DNA of 50,407 nt from NCBI GenBank assembly GCA_016200895.1, contig JACQDX010000041.1:1-50407 (forward strand). The letters run 5' to 3'. This stretch comes from Burkholderiales bacterium. GTDB taxonomy: Bacteria > Pseudomonadota > Gammaproteobacteria > Burkholderiales > Burkholderiaceae_D. Position numbers and translations under genes: made by a program. The stretch's first letter is position 1. The number at the start of each line of letters is the position of its first letter. The notes beneath the pieces are model-generated. The model did no database searches. It saw only the letters and a list, made by a program, of their open reading frames with translations, and was not told the origin of the DNA. This document shows, piece by piece, positions 48,084-50,407 of this stretch.

Positions 48084-50407
48084 ATGCAAACCAACAGTAT
48101 TACTTTACGCCCGACTATTTTGTCCCTGGCGATCATGGCAGCTTTTAGCCAATCCTCTTTTGCACAAACTGCAACTCCAGCAACCCCACCCAAAGCTGAA
48201 TCTACTGAAAAAGCCGATGCAAAAGCCTTGGAACCCAAGATGCAAAAAGTGGAAGTGCAGGGTACACGCGCCTATGACGAGCGTCGTCAGGACACAGCCA
48301 CCAAGATCGTCGTCACGCAGGAAGATATCGTGCGTTATGGTGATACCACAGTCAGCGAAGTGCTCAAGCGCTTGCCGGGCGTGACGATAGGTGGCGTACA
48401 AGGCCGTGGCGGTGATATTCGCATGCGCGGCCTGGGCGCGGGTTATACCCAGATTATGCTCAACGGTGAACCCAGCCCACCGGGTTTTTCGCTGGATTCG
48501 CTGTCTCCTGATCTGATTGAACGCATAGAAGTCATCCGCGCCGCGACTGCTGATCTCAGCACCCAGTCGATTGCAGGTACCATCAATATCGTGTTGAAAA
48601 AGACTGTGCAAACGGCACAAAAAGAACTCAAGCTTGGCTTGTTTGAAGATGGTGGCAAGTTTGGCGAAAACGTCAATTACCAGGTCTCAGACAAGGCTGG
48701 CCGCATGTCGTATTCTTTGTCGGGCAATCTCAACCATGGTCAATATGAGCGGCCTTCGTATTCCGATGAAGTTCGTACTGATGTGAGCGGTAAACCTTAT
48801 GTCAAAACCCATACCGACAGCCTGGGCTGGGGGACTTTCAATAGTCTGGGGTTTTCACCAAGGGTGAATTGGAACTTTGAAAATGGCGACACCCTGACAA
48901 CGCAAAGCTTTGTTAATGCGAACCGCTTTGACGGCTATTTCAGTGAGGCAAGGACGACGACCATACTGGGTGACTTGCCGTTTCCTCTCCAGGTAAAAGA
49001 CGTGTTGCCGATTTATATGAGCGACCTGCAAAAGGTGCACTCAGATTTTTCCATGTTGCGCACTAACTTGAACTGGATACACAAATTGGCCGATAGCGCC
49101 AAGCTGGATGTCAAATTGGGCGTCAACTATAACAAGCGCAATTCGGATGTTGAGCTGTGGGGCTATGGCCTGAATAATGCACAGATACTGGATCGCAGAA
49201 GCATTTCCGGGGCAACCGACAAAGGTTTGACCATGAGTGGCAAGTACAGTGCGCCATTTGTGCAAGATCATTCCTTTGTGTTCGGCTGGGATGGTGCTTA
49301 CAGCAAGCGTAGTGAAACACGCACGCAAAATGATAATGTCAATTTTGTAGGTAGTACTTTGCGGGCGAATAATCTTGATGAAAGTTTTAATGCCGACGTA
49401 ACCCGCCTGGCTGTGTTTGCTCAGGACGAGTGGAATGTGACGAAACAATGGTCGGTATATGGGGGCTTGCGTTGGGAAGGCCTGGACACCCGCAGTAGTG
49501 GTAGCACTTTTAATGAGGTCCACAATAAGTCCAGCGTCTGGAGCCCGATACTGCAAACTTTGTATAAAATGCCAGACAGCAAGAACGATCAGATCAGGCT
49601 GGGCATTACCCGGACCTATAAAGCACCGGATACCAATCGACTGATACCACGTCGCTTCATCTCGAACGATAACAAGAATCCTAATAGTCCTGATAGCATG
49701 GGTAATCCTAATCTCAAGCCTGAGCTGGCCTGGGGGCTGGATCTGGCCTATGAACATTATTTGCCTGGTGGCGGCATGCTGAGTGCCAGTGTTTTCATGC
49801 GCAAGATCGATGATATTACACGTACCAAGTTACTGCAGGAGGCCGATGGCACTTATGTGACTATGCCAGTCAACGATGGTCAGGCCACTACCAGGGGTAT
49901 AGAGCTTGAGGCCAAATTACCTTTGCGTGCCATGATGGAAGGTGCACCAGCAATAGATTTCAGAGCGAATGTTTCTTTCAATTGGTCCAGTCTGGATAAT
50001 GTACCAGGTCCGAATAATCGCCTGGATTCGCAAACACCTGTCAGTGCCAATCTGGGTATAGATTATAAAATGGACAAAATTCCTTTGACCGTCGGTGGCA
50101 ATGCCAGCTTCCAGAGCGGTGGTCCAGTGCGTATTTCTGTAACGCAGAGTTCATATTCCGTACCCAAGCGTGTGCTGGATGTGTATGCCTTGTGGAAATT
50201 TGATCAGAAAACCAATTTGCGCGTGTCTCTGGGTAATACCCTGCATCAGGATAATATCAATATAAGCAATGTAGGCTATCTCGAATTTGTAAAAGAAGAT
50301 ACAGCCATGCTGTTTCATTCAAACCGTTTGCAGCGGTTGGAATATTTTGATTGCATACATGCAGGACAGACCGAAGTGGTAAAAAATAAATTAATAGCCA
50401 CAAAGTA
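48084..50407 (+). CDS. TonB-dependent outer-membrane receptor (partial, right edge)
   Basis: The frame is open from ATG 48084 to the window end: 774 codons with no stop. A signal peptide (SLAIMAAFSQSSFAQ) precedes a TonB-box-like KVEVQGT. The plug domain has EVLKRLPGVTIGG, IRMRGLGAGYTQIMLNGE and IERIEVIRAATADLSTQSIAGTINI read in parts. The rest is a 22-strand-type barrel with RYTFNARLQ-like strand patterns, for example GITRTYKAPDTNRLIPR and NPNLKPELAWGLDLAYEHY. It imports a siderophore or other ligand using TonB energy. The last visible residues (EYFDCIHAGQTEVV) do not look like a terminal barrel strand; see findings. Confidence 0.9.
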   Translation, partial: MQTNSITLRPTILSLAIMAAFSQSSFAQTATPATPPKAESTEKADAKALEPKMQKVEVQGTRAYDERRQDTATKIVVTQEDIVRYGDTTVSEVLKRLPGVTIGGVQGRGGDIRMRGLGAGYTQIMLNGEPSPPGFSLDSLSPDLIERIEVIRAATADLSTQSIAGTINIVLKKTVQTAQKELKLGLFEDGGKFGENVNYQVSDKAGRMSYSLSGNLNHGQYERPSYSDEVRTDVSGKPYVKTHTDSLGWGTFNSLGFSPRVNWNFENGDTLTTQSFVNANRFDGYFSEARTTTILGDLPFPLQVKDVLPIYMSDLQKVHSDFSMLRTNLNWIHKLADSAKLDVKLGVNYNKRNSDVELWGYGLNNAQILDRRSISGATDKGLTMSGKYSAPFVQDHSFVFGWDGAYSKRSETRTQNDNVNFVGSTLRANNLDESFNADVTRLAVFAQDEWNVTKQWSVYGGLRWEGLDTRSSGSTFNEVHNKSSVWSPILQTLYKMPDSKNDQIRLGITRTYKAPDTNRLIPRRFISNDNKNPNSPDSMGNPNLKPELAWGLDLAYEHYLPGGGMLSASVFMRKIDDITRTKLLQEADGTYVTMPVNDGQATTRGIELEAKLPLRAMMEGAPAIDFRANVSFNWSSLDNVPGPNNRLDSQTPVSANLGIDYKMDKIPLTVGGNASFQSGGPVRISVTQSSYSVPKRVLDVYALWKFDQKTNLRVSLGNTLHQDNINISNVGYLEFVKEDTAMLFHSNRLQRLEYFDCIHAGQTEVVKNKLIATK

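Overview
The window looks like chromosomal DNA from a betaproteobacterium of order Burkholderiales, most likely Oxalobacteraceae (Undibacterium- or Herbaspirillum-like). The reasons are the acnD-prpF branch of the methylcitrate cycle, a CysB-type LysR regulator, LysC of betaproteobacterial type, the LysR / haloacid dehalogenase / malate synthase cluster, and a base composition that looks close to half G+C. The genus is an inference; no rRNA is present. Gene density is high and most genes are ordinary housekeeping or central-carbon genes. I see no transposase, integrase, phage gene, CRISPR array or restriction system.

Layout. 1-6.3 kb: the tail of a GNAT acetyltransferase, then propionate catabolism (acnD, prpF, prpE). 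6.3-13 kb: an HDOD protein, a DUF885 peptidase-like lipoprotein, an EF-hand protein and a chemoreceptor. 13-17.5 kb: a FAH-family hydrolase, a Leu/Ile/Val-type ABC binding protein and a patatin-POTRA-barrel protein of type Vd layout. 17.8-20.6 kb: cysB-like regulator, HAD phosphatase and methyltransferase with overlapping ends, then an SCP2 protein. 20.7-24.3 kb: zinc-ribbon protein, 2Fe-2S ferredoxin, CapA-like protein with a secreted partner, and a beta-CASP metallo-hydrolase. 24.5-29.5 kb: fatty-acid beta-oxidation (FadB/FadJ-like protein, thiolase, hotdog thioesterase, enoyl-CoA hydratase) around a 28-bp palindromic operator candidate. 29.7-36.3 kb: cold-shock protein, second chemoreceptor, LysR regulator, haloacid dehalogenase, malate synthase A and aquaporin Z. 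36.4-41.8 kb: DUF1415 protein, aspartate kinase, tRNA-Ser(GCU), a DHH-family phosphoesterase, a GNAT protein and a lipoprotein. 42.2-50.4 kb: an OmpR-type two-component system, a glycosyltransferase, envelope proteins and a TonB-dependent receptor that runs off the right edge.

The most unusual content lies between genes. Three unrelated families of short, non-coding, strongly base-paired repeats occur here. Family R1 has three copies (4033-4218, 7362-7557, 41947-42129), each 183-196 bp. Their closing stems have different sequences in the three copies, yet both arms match in each, and two inner hairpins also change in step. Family R2 has two copies (17613-17775, 28504-28654), with closing stems of 17-18 bp. 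Family R3 (44247-44537) is a 291-bp cloverleaf closed by a perfect 24-bp inverted repeat, and a 14-base match to its end stands alone at 20207-20220. None encodes a convincing protein. They could be MITE-like elements mobilised in trans or structured RNA/DNA elements, and they are the best candidates for something undescribed.
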